A stretch of DNA of 64,000 nucleotides from Epiperipatus broadwayi (GCA_028023455.1 JAQFVV010000064.1:2387825-2451824), one strand, 5' to 3'. Shown: positions 35,331-47,290, numbered from the stretch's first letter. The notes: a model not told the origin generated them from the sequence alone. Program-made: numbers and translations.

Positions 35331-36170
35331 TTAATTAGTCTATGACTTTTTAATAAGCTTATACCATCTTCTATGTCATAACTTATGCTATGTTCTATAT
35401 AGTGGAAATAAGTAATAGTTAGAGTGATCAATTTATTGGTAACTGATAGAGATTATATTATTATTATTACTAAGTTTAAACTCAACTATAAAGATATTTG
35501 CATGATATATAATTGCTACACAGATAAACGCATTAACTCAGATTCCAAATTGGATCAAAGCGGAAGTTACTTTCTAGGGAAGCTGAACTCAGGTGTGGCA
35601 GTCGAATGTCAGATTCTATAGCATTATAAACTATAGTATCAGAGTAAGTGCATCTCAAATGTGTTTTTAATTGAGGTTTATTACCTAGTAAATGGTTCCC
35701 CAAACTGGGCTACTTGCTATAATACTAAGAGGCCTTTGTATTCAAGTGAACAGAAAAGTGGCTTACAAGCCTTTTGGAATGCTTTGGTTTTTTCAAATAC
35801 AAATAAATGTCACAGTTGCCTAAACTTTCGAGGCATGACTTGATGTGGAAATGATCCTGATGTAGGCCATTAAAGGTATAGCAAGGAGAGATGCATATTT
35901 ATGCTAACTAGCACCACATTCGCAACTCTAAATTAATATTTTATAAATTAATTACACCAAAATCTTAGCTTTCTTCAGTGCTACTACCACTGGTCACATA
36001 AAAGAGATTAAGTCACATGATAAAGGCAATAATGAAAATCTGATTTAAGGCTCTCTGCATAGCTTCTTAATCGTTAAGTAAATGGAGTTATAGCAAAAAT
36101 TTAAAGATTTACTAGAACTTGAAACATTAATTATATGTCATATAATTTACATCTAATATCAAATGAACTG
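35331..36170. other. No recognisable feature
   Basis: Short open frames at 35424-35621 and 35661-35843 match nothing I know. Confidence 0.45.
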
Positions 36171-36171
36171 G

Positions 36172-36430
36172 TTTTTAAATAATCTATGTGAAATATGGAC
36201 TCTTAAATAGCTCACACAAAATATTGATTCTTAAATAAATTACTCAAATATTAATCTTTAATAACTTGTAAAATATCAATTTCAAATAAGTTACGCAAAT
36301 ATGTGTTTTAAATAACATACGCAAAATATGCATTTTAAATAACACACATAAAATATACATTTTAAATAACTTGTGCAAAATATTTTCATTTTAAATAACC
36401 TGTGCAAAAGATGTGTTTTAAATAACTTAT
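36172..36430. repeat. Minisatellite, unit about 31-34 bp
   Basis: About eight degenerate units of the form TTTTAAATAACTTGTGCAAA followed by ATATGCA. The 3' units are best preserved and the 5' units more diverged. Confidence 0.85.
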
Positions 36431-36884
36431 TTTGAGCATTATAAGTAACTGATTCACTCTAGTGAAAATAATAGTTTTATTTCAGAAGGGAGTTTTGCCT
36501 ATATTCTTTATATTACAATAATCTGATATAATAAAAAAGATGCTTAATCACGCCTCTGATAATTATTAACCTTTTAAAACTGCATTCTGCTGAACATAGC
36601 ATAAATTAATAAGCATGAAATTAAAACTGAAGATACATGGCATAAGAATAAATTGCATAAAACGATCAATAAAGTTATAATTTAGAAATGAAGAATTTGT
36701 TTGAAATGGTTTTATAGAAACTAAATATTTATGATTATTTAAATTATTTACGATCAAGTAAAAATTTTGAGAGTGCTCTAAGCTTTAAATAAATTTTATA
36801 TAAACAATTTTAACATTTAAATGATATAATTAATTATGAGATTGATTAGTTAACTAACTTTTAATTTAGAATGGGTTTAATAAT

Positions 36885-37070
36885 GGAATTAAATATTATG
36901 CAGAATGATTTACCGGTAAAGTCTTTTAAGGCATTATTTACTGTGCTTCTCTCTATCATATCAGGCTGTGTCTTTTCTATGTTTGAGTCTGGATGCAGCG
37001 TTGTAAATTTACTTGGTGGCAGCTTTCCTCCGTCATTTCGTTCAAGTAACTCTCTGGAATTTCAGGTGTA
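36885..37070 (-). other. Unassigned open stretch in a GC-richer block
   Basis: Within 36860-37410, which is less AT-rich than its flanks, the - strand is open for 54 codons reading SRELLERNDGGKLPPSKFTT, then LHPDSNIEKTQPDMIERST, then ALKDFTGKSFCI. The composition (P, D, E, K, few I/F/Y) is protein-like for such an AT-rich genome. No family is recognised and a stop lies just upstream. It may be a remnant of a transposon protein or a host exon. A + strand frame in the same place (36871-37071) is the competing reading. Confidence 0.25.
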
Positions 37071-37418
37071 GCTTCTTTCTCCATCTCAGGCTGGGCTTGG
37101 CTGAGGTTGATGTTTTCTCTTATTAGGTAGCAGCAGTTTGGAAAGAGTAAACAGCTGTCTATTGTCTTCTAGCCAATGGTCTTTATTCTGACAGCTTGGG
37201 TGATGGCTTAGTAGAATATAGCTTGCTAAAGTACGGCAGAAACAGCTTTTTAATGATTTTTTTCAGCACTGGTCTTTCAGAAATATTTTTCCACAGCAAC
37301 AACCAAGAAGAATATTGATGGCTACTACAGGCCTTTTTTATATTCTACTTTTGACAGTAGGTCCCTCCTTCTTTTACTCCTGCCACATCACTTGTTTACT
37401 GGTTTGAACTGTGTCTTT

Positions 37419-37434
37419 AACTAAATATCTACTT
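37419..37434. repeat. Target-site duplication, left copy
   Basis: AACTAAATATCTACTT flanks the SINE at 37435-37541. The same 16 bp recurs at 37542-37557. Confidence 0.9.
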
Positions 37435-37541
37435 GTCTTGCGTTGTTAGCCGAGAGGTATCGCAGCCGCCATGCAAGCAAGTAGTTGGTTGCATGGGTTC
37501 GCGTCCCGGCCGATGCTATGACATATGAAAAAAAAAAAAAA
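37435..37541 (+). mobile_element. tRNA-derived SINE (family 1), intact insertion
   Basis: The body contains an A box (TTAGCCGAGAGGTATCGC) and a B box (GGGTTCGCGTCCC) at tRNA spacing, then GCCGATGCTATGACATATG and a 15-nt A tail. Exact 16-bp duplications flank it, so this is a genuine LINE-mobilised insertion and not a tRNA gene. Two further copies lie on the - strand at 50593-50692 and 54033-54130. The body is only about 90 bp, essentially a tRNA head with a short tail and no long LINE-derived 3' part. RNA polymerase III would transcribe it from the internal boxes. Confidence 0.95.
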
Positions 37542-37557
37542 AACTAAATATCTACTT
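37542..37557. repeat. Target-site duplication, right copy
   Basis: Exact repeat of 37419-37434 after the SINE A tail. Confidence 0.9.
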
Positions 37558-37559
37558 AG

Positions 37560-38149
37560 TAAAATATTTGCTATAGTTAAATCTGGACTTAAAAGTTCTA
37601 TTATTCAGATTTGCATCATAGCTACATCCAGAGTCAAAATATATTCCCTAGAGTTTTGCAAAGCACTTAGTGTGGATTTATGCCTGACTGAATTTTATAG
37701 TTTGTCTTAGTTATAATTTTAAATGGGTAAAGTTTTAGCCAAAAGATTAATTTTTAGACGAAATGTTAAAACTTGTAAACAAATTAACAGCTTATGTAAT
37801 TTTAAACAAACAATAGAACTGAAAATTATTTAAAATGAATATTGAATCTTAAATAAGTAATTTTATAAATTTAATAATAATTTTATAAATCTAAACCTAT
37901 TATTTTGTTATATACATAATTTCTAACTACACACCTTTATATTTAGTTCAATTTTAACAAACGTAAATGAATATGCACGTATATAAATATTTAAGACTGT
38001 ATTTTCATATTATAATTAACAAGACGATTATACACGCATATACTCGCAATATTATAAGCACACTCAAAGTATTAAATTAAAGAAATACATGCAATATGAG
38101 TGAAATGAAATACACTATTATAGAATTTAATAGGTGAAACAGATCTAAT
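37560..38149. other. No recognisable feature
   Basis: AT-rich sequence with no supported content. Confidence 0.5.
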
Positions 38150-38441
38150 TGTTTCAATATATGTCTTCAAATCCAGCTATCTAACTTAAATAGCCATATG
38201 AGACTGAACCAAGTTCAGATACACTATATATTAATAGCTTTAGCAATATAAAATCACCAAAGCCTTAATAGCAAAAAATAAAATTACAAAGAAATCAAGT
38301 CATATGTCACATGACCTAATTTAACAAGCTTGTATTACAAATGTTATATATAGAGCTTATTTGCAAGCTCTATATATAACATTTGTAAGACAAGCTTATT
38401 AAATTAGGTCATGTGACATATGACTTGATTTCTTTATAATT
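38150..38441. repeat. Diverged satellite unit plus 160-bp palindrome
   Basis: 38150-38280 resembles part of the 412-bp unit at 21440-21550 (TAGCCATATGAGACTGAAC against TAGCTATATGGGTCTGATC, then an ACCAAAGCC-like block). It is followed by a near-perfect palindrome: 38282-38358 and 38365-38441, about 77-bp arms with a 6-nt loop. The palindrome arm (GTCATATGTCACATGACC, ACAAGCTTG) shares sequence with the flank of the 49387-49793 hairpin. Confidence 0.75.
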
Positions 38442-38444
38442 GTA

Positions 38445-40085
38445 TATAATAATACAATTATATTGTTTATTTGTTAAATTATCTATTCTATTTATAAATT
38501 ATGTCTTCCTGATTTTGTCTTCAAATCATTTTCCATTTGCAAAAGAAAAAAATACCACAAAAGCAAAAACTTCCATTACAAATAACTGAATGTTTAGCAA
38601 ATACAGTTTTAAATTTATCCACAGAAAATCACAATTTATTATACAAAAGTTCATGTTCGTGAATTATCTTTTTCATTGCATATTTTGACTCAACTATAAT
38701 ATTATATTTTTAATTGTATGGACACCATCCTCTTCATTAACAATTAATCTACTAGTTTTTGCTCTTACATTAAATGCAGTTTTAAAATGAGAGGAAACCA
38801 ATAATGTAATCATACTGCATATTCTATTATTTATATATGGTACTGAAATTCACATTCTATTTTCAATATCTTTCTTCTTCCATCTATGTATAAATTTATA
38901 TAATATACTTAACTCATTTAAAATCCAACTACTCCCACTTATTTTTGAAAGATTCTAGTGACAATTTTGATCATATTTGAACTTTTTTGTGCTGAATCAT
39001 AATATTGCCTATTCATACAAATTATTGAAAAAAATATTATCTGAATTCCATTTTTAAAATGGAACAAAATTTTAGATGAGACAACATAAAAGAATGAAAA
39101 TATGCTCTAAAACTCAAAATTAAATTTATTATAATTATAGTTTCACGAAAAGTTTCTTTCCTGGCATTTAAGAAAGCAATTATTTTTATCCATTAAAAAC
39201 AATTTACACTTTATTATAATTATGGTTTTTATGACTTTCTGTCTTAAAAACAAATATTTTCAAATAAAATCTAATTGTAATCACATAGTTGTTTTTTTTT
39301 TTTTTTGTTTAAAATAACTATTTTACAAATATGTTGCATAAACAAACTTAAATATATAAATAAATTACAGAAAGGTACTATTTTTTCTTTCAGAAATACT
39401 ACAAAAATAAATCACACTCTGAAATAAAGGCCAAATAGTCAACCAATGAGTGATGCTGAGAGATGCAACTAATTAGCACTGTTGGCTTGTTTTAAAATTG
39501 AAAATTATAGTGATGTTTATATGAGACTGATAAGATGTTGGCATTTTCAGATTTTTTTTAAAGCTAATAATTTTAATTGCATTTTAAAGGGAAAAAAAAT
39601 GCATACCAGTAAACTAACATTATAGATAATCCCAAATGTATCAAAATTTATAGGAGAGTCCCTTTCCTTGAATACAATTAAATATATTTTCTATTATAAC
39701 CTACCTTTAATTATTCATTAGTTATTTTTCAATATTAAAAAATTAATCTCTTTTACTATTTGATACAGAACTTTTAATATAACCCTAAACATAGAACCAA
39801 TTATAGCTCTATGAAAGAGCAAATTATATATTATTAAATTCAATTTTTTTTTTTTTATTAAATTTGTTAAACTTATCTTTTCATTATTTTTTTTGTTTAT
39901 ACAATTTATATAAACTTATATGTACCTATATTAATATAAATTATACAAAAATATTGGCTATTTTCATTATCTAATATGAGTATTAAATGTCTTTAGAAAA
40001 ATGTAACTTATTTAAATATTCCAAATACATTAAACTGTTAGTAAATAGCACACAGGTTAGTATATGCACAATGTTTTGAAAGGTA
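38445..40085. other. No recognisable feature
   Basis: AT-rich. Only poly(T) and TA-like tracts are visible. Confidence 0.5.
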
Positions 40086-40094
40086 TTATTTTCA

Positions 40095-40220
40095 CCTCTT
40101 TTTCAGGTGTTGCAGGCCTGACCAGTGACAGTACTAGCATGGTAATTGAATTTAGACCATTAGATTCTTGAGTATTGAGTTTTAAGATCTAACCAACTAA
40201 GCCATTCTCCAAAGGTAACA
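40095..40220 (-). repeat. tRNA-derived SINE (family 3), - copy
   Basis: On the - strand, ATGGCTTAGTTGGTTAGATC is a near-perfect tRNA A-box region. A decayed B box (AAATTCAATTACC) follows at the expected distance, then CTAGTACTGTCACTGGTCAG. The inverted partner lies at 40290-40400. Confidence 0.7.
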
Positions 40221-40289
40221 ATCAGAAGAAATTTCATATACTTATCCATGAGGTTCCTCCTGATTTCTCCACTTTTTTTTTAAAAAGCA

Positions 40290-40410
40290 AAATTGATTCA
40301 TGGTTAAAGCATTACCTTAAAATTCAATACTCAAGAATCTAAGAGTCAAGGTTCAATTCCTATGCTAATACTGTCACTGGTCAGATCAGCAACACATGAA
40401 GAAGAGGGGC
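40290..40410 (+). repeat. tRNA-derived SINE (family 3), + copy
   Basis: ATTCATGGTTAAAGCATTAC (decayed A box) is followed by AAGGTTCAATTCC, a B box fitting the GGTTCRANTCC consensus, then CTAATACTGTCACTGGTCAG as in the - copy. The two copies form an imperfect fold-back of about 320 bp. Confidence 0.75.
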
Positions 40411-41060
40411 TCTTGTAACATGCATATACTAATCTATGTGCTATTATTAACAGTTGAATGTAATTGGAATGATGGAAGTAGTCCAATATATAAATACAAC
40501 TAAAACACTATCATCACAAACTTTCAGGTATTCACAAATGTGTTAAAACTATTATTTTTTATAATTATGTGGGGTTTTTTTTTACATAATTTTTACTTTA
40601 TCAAAAAGTTTTTGACATCATGTACAAATCGAAAAGGTGTGCCTAATTGATAAATAGAATACTGATGGTCTAATGATCACTTATTAACATAACTGATGGA
40701 CTAATGATATATCATGCTGAATCAAGTTATGAATTGTGAAAAATTTGTTTGCTTTTTTACAGTGTAACTCTTGTTGTCAGTTTTTGATACAAAGCTATTC
40801 TGAATTTATCAGCTATACTGAAATTAGTAAAAGAATTCTTCCATATGTTTATAATTTTAAAAAAAATTATTAAGTAACAATAAATATTAACAATATAACA
40901 ATTATTTAATTAGTTTGCGTATATACTTAATCTTGTTAACATTACTTTCTTTTTGTGGTAAATGTTCTAATAACAACTGATTTTGTTTTTATATTATTGA
41001 CACAATTTGCTTCTTCCTAATTAAAATTTTATTGATATTAAATTTAAAAAATATTTTTAG
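40411..41060. other. No recognisable feature
   Basis: AT-rich sequence ending in the TTTTTAG acceptor of the candidate exon at 41061. Confidence 0.5.
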
Positions 41061-41127
41061 TGATAATAAAGAAGTATTGGACAAAAAAAAGAAATCCACT
41101 TATACCAGAGGATGATGGTCGACCCAG
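41061..41127 (+). CDS. Candidate internal exon 3 of an unknown host gene
   Basis: ATATTTTTAG precedes 67 nt ending CCCAG|GTAGTATAT. In the frame starting after two bases it reads IIKKYWTKKRNPLIPEDDGR and then P, with two bases (AG) left over. That is a fully open, proline- and charge-containing peptide standing out against the surroundings. The AG left over joins the first base of the candidate micro-exon at 44449 to keep an open frame (R-PYPPFFK). Entry from the 15946-16008 exon would use a different frame that hits a stop after 17 codons, so either an exon is missing between them or they belong to different genes. No domain recognised. Confidence 0.4.
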
Positions 41128-41439
41128 GTAGTATATTTTGATGTCGTTATTTGTTTGATTAATATTAATAATATTAACGTTTTAGACAAAAAAAAATGTG
41201 GATATAAATTGAATAAATACAGACACATTTTAGTACAAAAAGAAAATTAAGTGGTTTATCATCTCCGTGGAATCATTTTTCTACGTTTCAGCATTTCACG
41301 ATTTGAAAAAATATTTAAAAAGTAACATTATTCATCTTTTTTTAAATTAATAAATTTCATAGATATGCCGATTTTTTCTCTCTCCAAAATTTATAGATTA
41401 TAATTTTCATATCTCCATCATTTATTTCAACATGTGTAC

Positions 41440-41520
41440 GATCAGATGGGTCATCAATATGAGATGGCCTGGAGAGCTGAGTGTCGTGTGAAAGTCTGAG
41501 TTCGAATCCCTTATATAACT
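41440..41520 (+). repeat. tRNA-like SINE head
   Basis: GAGATGGCCTGGAGAGCTGA (A-box region) is followed by CTGAGTTCGAATCCC, a fully canonical B box, at tRNA-like spacing. The flanking sequence lacks a tRNA 3' stem, so this is a SINE head or tRNA pseudogene rather than a functional tRNA gene. Confidence 0.55.
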
Positions 41521-43215
41521 CCATCATTATATTATGGATTAATGATTTATTGATGATGTCTAAATGTATACATTTTAAAAATAAACTTGTATTATAGACA
41601 TTTAACAAAATATATGTTAAACACACACATATACGGTTTAGCTATTAACCAGTTTTGGGCATCTGTTGATTTATTGTGTGATTACGATAAACTCGGATTT
41701 GTAAAATTCGATTAAATCTTTGTTAATTAAAACTAATGTACAAACGCGTACTTACAATATTTACAACTATTATACCTTCACCTGATGCCATTGCCTTGGT
41801 ATAGCATTTAGTTATTGTGCCACTATTAATGTAAGGGACTTCAATTACCTTCTAGATTTACCTATCACTTCCAACTGTACCATAACATCTTACCTTGTGA
41901 ATAGATACGGTTGACACTTCTAGCTGTACTGTGACAGCTTGCCTCATATCTGATCTAGATTCTAGCAGTTTTTATTTTTCTAACATGAACTTACCTCACT
42001 ACTTCAATCATATAGTGGACAACTTATATACCACCATTTAGTTTTGACAGTAAATTGTTGTTCTCTTTATCCTTACCTCCAACTGAACTGATTATTTAAA
42101 CCAGATCCCATCCACATTGAAAACAATCAAATTCACTGAACATTATTAGTCATTGGCCTTTTTTTCTTATTGGATATATGTTGTCTATTGGTGTGTGACA
42201 ATAAATGCACATTTGATCAAGATAAGATGGAATCTGGACTAGTTCATTAGTCGAACATAAGTTGGTATTCATAGGAATGCTTATAACCAAATCACAGCAG
42301 ATATGAGGACTATTGTAATAATACTAAACTCAAATTATTGCTTGTTCTTTACTATCAATAAATATCTTAGATTTGTACAAGAACCAGGGATTCAAATGTC
42401 TCATGGCTCCATGCAATTGGTAACTATATAAATAAATAATCTAATGCTGCTGCATATAATATAAATATAATATCTTATTTTTCATATCTTATTTTTCAAA
42501 TTTCCAAAGTTTGATTATTGTACAGCCTTCTTCAGAATTTATATAAGTGTCTAATTATAACAATATTAATTACAATAATAAGTCTACTTGTCAATACTTA
42601 ATCACAGGTTTAGAAATTTTGATTCCATTTTTTTTTTTAAAAAAATTCTTATTTCCCCCATATATTTCTTTTTTTTCCTATTTTTTTTAATTCTGTCTAT
42701 AGTCACAATAAGAATAGGTTTACATGAATGTCTATTAACATTGGTAATATTCAAGTATTAGTTTATTTTTATTTAATTAATATAAATTTTATATGCACTA
42801 ATGATTTACAGTTAACTGATTTATTAATAATAAATTGTGTATTTCAAATTATATTAAGAAACATTTTGGAAAGTTTTATCGTCACTACATTTTATTGTAT
42901 TCACACACAAAAAAAATAATTGTGTTTTAACAAAGCTGTTACTTCCCTCGACTTTTCTTTTTTACTGTTTTTATCTCTCACTATTTAATCTTTTTTAATG
43001 GTTGACTACATGTTATTTTATACGATTTTAATTGTTAGTAGTTTTTCACTATTCAAGTTCAATTTATCACATCGCAAAAAAAAAAAAAGTAATGAAACAT
43101 GTTTAGATTTTATTATTTTCATCATTGAGATTATTGAATCATGATATTAAGATTCACTGTTCCATGACAGGATGTGTCATATGTAATAAAATGGTTTCTG
43201 ACCTTGCATAACAGT
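41521..43215. other. No supported feature apart from a weak B box
   Basis: The - strand near 42370-42410 has ATTTGAATCCCTGG, a possible decayed B box. The remainder is AT-rich with poly(T) runs near 42630 and 42675. Confidence 0.45.
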
Positions 43216-43217
43216 AG

Positions 43218-43295
43218 ACTTGATAGGCTATCAGAGTGGTTGAGAAAGTGTATCTAGGTTCCTAAATTTATAGATTCATATCCATTATGATCTCA
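43218..43295 (+). repeat. tRNA-like SINE head
   Basis: TATCAGAGTGGTTGAGAAAG resembles a class II tRNA A-box region. ATAGATTCATATCC is a decayed B box about 40 bp further on. Confidence 0.4.
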
Positions 43296-44448
43296 TTCTT
43301 AGAAGATGATGTATTAGTATATGAACATATAGCAAATATATACATGTTTACTCATCTCTCTTTTCTATCCTTAACTTCCCATTATATTCGTAACTTCCCA
43401 TTAATCCCATAATTTGAGCTTAGGGATAATATGCATAATATCCTATTTCAGGGAGTATTGATATTACTATCTTCATTGTGCAAGCATATGATACATTTAA
43501 AAAAAAACACAAACAATAGATCTTAATTTTGAAAACATATGTTTAACAAATTTATTTACAATTACACCTGGGTCTTGTTTTATGCAGATTATTTTAATGC
43601 GATTTTGAAGTTATGCGATTCATGTTTCTTTTTAATATCTTTCATATTTCATTATATTTATTAGATATCAAGAAATTTAAATTATTAATAACTTATTTTC
43701 TCTTGAAATACTTTTTTTTTTTTCAAAAACATAACGTTATATTTGCAGCTAATGTGAATATGGCCTGAAGCTGTATTTAGAATTTTAGCTTCTATGTAAA
43801 TAACCTATTTATACTAATGAGTAAATAATAATAATAGATTTATACTTACATATAAAAATATTGCAATAATATCGCAATAAATATTCAAAAAAATTAAACT
43901 TTTAAAACGTATATTTTGTTACATATAACAGAAATAAATAATCTTTTAGATTTTTAAAATAAAAAACGAAGATTTTATAAACTGAAAATAATCTTTCTAA
44001 TGATAATATATAATCTTTTTGTTTTGAATTCGATCTCATTTTTTTAATATAGAAACAGAAAACCATTAACACAGCATAAGACTGAAAATGGCACTAGTTG
44101 TACATCACATCACAAATAAAAATAAAGTGACTAACACGTTTCTCTAGGCATAATTGCTGAGAGATTCTTGACTTCGTTTAAGGAGAAGCTGCAATACATC
44201 ACATCACATCGAGTCTGATTTCTTTCCAGTTTACAAATGAACGCTAGTGGTAATGATTAAAATATCTATGAAAAATGTAAAATTAAATATTGTAGTTAAT
44301 AAAAAAAGTAAAAAAAATTGTCTTGTATTAATTTTTTTCAAATATTTGAAATGTTTTATTAGTCATACTTTATTTGCTTATTTTTTTAATGTGAATATTA
44401 AAGTAATTTTTTTTGTTGTTGCTTTTATGTGAATTCTGAAAATTACAG
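43296..44448. other. No recognisable feature
   Basis: AT-rich, with a slightly more complex patch at 44090-44230 that I cannot assign. It ends in the acceptor of the 44449 micro-exon. Confidence 0.45.
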
Positions 44449-44470
44449 ACCCTATCCCCCATTTTTCAAG
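44449..44470 (+). CDS. Candidate 22-nt micro-exon
   Basis: CTGAAAATTACAG is followed by ACCCTATCCCCCATTTTTCA-AG and a consensus donor GTAAGTTAAG. With the two bases left over from the 41061-41127 exon the frame reads R-PYPPFFK and ends exactly on a codon boundary. The cluster of C residues is very unusual for this AT-rich stretch. The donor matches the metazoan consensus at nearly every position. Micro-exons of this size are known in several animal groups. Support is from splice sites, composition and phase only. Confidence 0.4.
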
Positions 44471-44924
44471 GTAAGTTAAGTCTATTTTGTGTGATTTTTT
44501 TTAATGCAGGTTTTCTGTGGAACCTATCTACTGCATAAAATGAGACTCAGGTGTACTACAATTTATATAACAAGAGATTATAACAGAACCAATTAATTTA
44601 TTTCATATATAAGACTATGATTTGATTAATGCAGTTAATACTTATTAAGCCAATCCCTCTTTTCCCTCAAAGGATATCAATACTAACAAAAAATTTTAAT
44701 TTAAACTTGTTATTATTTATATGTACACTTAGCTTGCTAATTTAGATTTTATTACAATTGTAATTCATTGTTTCCAAAATGATTCTTGATTAATTCATCT
44801 TAACAACATGTTGATGTTTTCTTTTTGTGATATATGTATGTACACCTGGTCATTATATATGTTAAAAATTCCTTTTTGTGGTCTATTTCTCTCCCTGATT
44901 ACCGGTCATACATTAAGAATAAAT

Positions 44925-45015
44925 TCTAGTGAGGTTTGGGGAGTAAGTTGCTTAGTAGCAATCCGGAGTAGGTGAAGTTCGAACCTTCTCTACCTGCATC
45001 TCTAAGTTGGGTTAA
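44925..45015 (+). repeat. tRNA-like SINE head
   Basis: AAGTTGCTTAGTAGCAATCC (A-box region) is followed by GAAGTTCGAACCTTC, a palindromic B-box-like core. No tRNA acceptor stem is formed. Confidence 0.45.
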
Positions 45016-45169
45016 AGCAGCTCTACTTTTCTTACCGTTACAGTTTTTTTTGCATAATCTGTCATCCCAAGTGTGGCTTTACTGTTTAGAGATAGGTACC
45101 ATCGATGGTTAATCTATCAATGGTATTCTACTCCTCTCCTTGATGGACCAGTCCATCACCACCATTGCC

Positions 45170-46011
45170 AAAAGTTAGTTACAAAATTTTAGAAATTGCA
45201 ATTAGGTGTGTATGTGTATAAAATAGCAATTAGACATATTAGTAATTAATAATAATTTATTAATAAAAAAAAAATAAAGAGTATTATTTGTAAATTTCAG
45301 TTTTCAGTCTCTATTCTTTTTTTTTTTCAATATGTCTTTTTAACGAGTCATGTTAAATATTTAAAAACAATATGAAAGAATAAAACTTCTCCCTTTTAAA
45401 CTATCTTATGGTTTTATTTTGAAAGTCTTACTTTTTCTTGAATGTCTTTCCTCTTTTAATTATTATCACATACACATTCAATGTAGTTATACATTAGTAT
45501 TTTATTTTGCCTGAAACAAAATACTTTCTTGGCAATTTATACAAGTTCCAATTTTTTTTTCATCAATTTTTTTGATGAGGAAAACACTGCTCAATTCATG
45601 GAGTATAAGAGCTTGTGTGATATTTGCTTTGGTCTAGTGCTCCATATTAAACGAATATCTGAAAATAATTAGTATTTTCATAACTTGATGTTTAATACTT
45701 TTTCACTTTTACTATTTCAAACAAGAGAAGTAGCGTGCATGAAAAAAAGAGAGAGCTACTTATTTCTATAGCATATTATTGATTTTATTTGCATATAAAA
45801 TCTTTTTATTTTGTTTATAAATTTTTGGGATTGTTTCCTACAAAAATTACTTAAATGAATATATCACTGTGTATTTAAGGAGTAAATAAAATCTTTAGTC
45901 ACATAATCATTTTCTTCATGTGAATATTTCATTCCTTGTTTATTTCCTTTTTGCATGTAAATAAGTGTGAAAGTAAGAAACACATTATTTTACAAAATAT
46001 ATTCACTATGT
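45170..46011 (-). repeat. Long direct repeat, probable 3' LTR of a degraded retroelement
   Basis: Colinear similarity to 48950-50762 covers several blocks: TAATTTATTAATAAAAAAAA with GTATTATTTGTAAATTT; TTTTAATTATTATCACA with ACATTCAATGTAGTTATA; TTTGGTCTAGTGCTCCATAT; TATTTATAAATTTTTGGGAT with its counterpart; and ATATTCACTATG at the end. The partner is larger because it has taken up a hairpin, a SINE and another about 240-bp insertion. The repeats flank a gag-like - strand remnant, which suggests LTRs. Exact TG/CA ends were not determined. Confidence 0.55.
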
Positions 46012-46053
46012 AACTTTGGCCTCACTATGACAATAGCTGCAGATTCTCTCCTT

Positions 46054-47290
46054 TTAAAAGGAGACAATGGGACTGTGAAACATTCCATTTCTCTTTATAT
46101 AACAAAACTCAATTAATTTAAGGGCAATAATTTTCTTGACATTTTTGTCAAATAAAATTTTTAAATTAGAGTTATACTTGCTTTTTTCTGCAAACTGTAA
46201 AATTCTAATCTTAATTATATAATATTTATTTATGTCCCTTCCTTGGTTAGAATCGTTTTTGATATTGACATATTTTGACATTTTATTTATTTTTACAGAA
46301 CCATTGTACTTTCTTTTACTCACAAACATTATTTTTTTCAAACAGATCCAGGGCTGACAGGGAACAAGCCGTTCTTTATTTTTGAAAACATAAGTTTTAT
46401 CTCTCTCCATATATTTAATTATTGGTGGAGATATATTTTATGATGACTTAATCCATGCACTATATTCTTCAATCTGAAGCGAAAGATTTTCTTTCATCTT
46501 GCTCTTTTTTTTGAGTTTTAGTTTCCTTTGGTTAACCAATTGCAGAATTTAAAAATCTGACTGTAGCAATCCATCGTTTTAAATTCATGCTAGTTTTAAA
46601 ACATTTTACTATTTTCTAGGCTTTATAATATCAAACAGTTTTATTTTTAATTTTCTGCAAATGTTCTTCCTTATCAATATTCGAAAGCAATTTCATTTTC
46701 TTTCCTAAAGTTAAAAATCTCAAAACGTTTTTCAAACATTGAACTCTGGATTTTTTATATCTATCATTATATTTACTGATGCCTGGATTAGGACTTTATC
46801 TTCATTAGCATCTTTACAAAAGTGATTTATATGTAAACTTGATACTTCAGTGGTATCTTTCATTACCACACTTGATTTTATATATAAACTTTTTGATATA
46901 AATGTTTTTCTTCTTTGACATTTTCAACATCTATTATATTATTGATGACTTCTTTAGGTTCACCTTCTATAGATATATCATTTTGCATAACTTCAGGAAG
47001 ATTGATGTCATCTGTAACTTCTTTAAATTTTTCATGTGTCATCCTTTTTTTTCATGAATACATGCATCATTTCTACATGGTTTTTACTCATTTTGTCTTG
47101 GCTTTTTCTCATTTCTTCTTGATTTTGCTTCGTTTCTATACTGTATTTTGCATATACATTTCTTTCATTTTTTTATTTATTCTCATTTCTTCCTTTATTG
47201 CTGCTAGCAACATTTCCAACATAAATGTGAATGCAGCTGGCTTTTGCTCTTCTAGCATGAGCATGATCAACTCTTCCTTTCAACCACTGA
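46054..47290 (-). pseudogene. Gag-like retroelement remnant (coiled-coil)
   Basis: On the - strand a frame near 47290-47180 reads FMLEMLLAAIKEEMRINKKM, an amphipathic coiled-coil start like the N-terminus of some LTR-element gag proteins. After stops and frameshifts come HEKFKEVTDDINLPEVMQND, then EVINNIIDVENVKEEKHLYQ (47040-46870), and a final open stretch of 118 codons at 46410-46054 (ERLVPCQPWICLKKIMFV). The last part ends just before the downstream long repeat. No protease or RT motif is visible. The call rests on position between direct repeats and on the coiled-coil pattern. Another transposon protein is possible. Confidence 0.4.

Noticed and set aside
41440-41520. Functional tRNA gene
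   Set aside because: A and B boxes are present, but the acceptor stem and anticodon arm do not form. SINE head or pseudogene is more likely.
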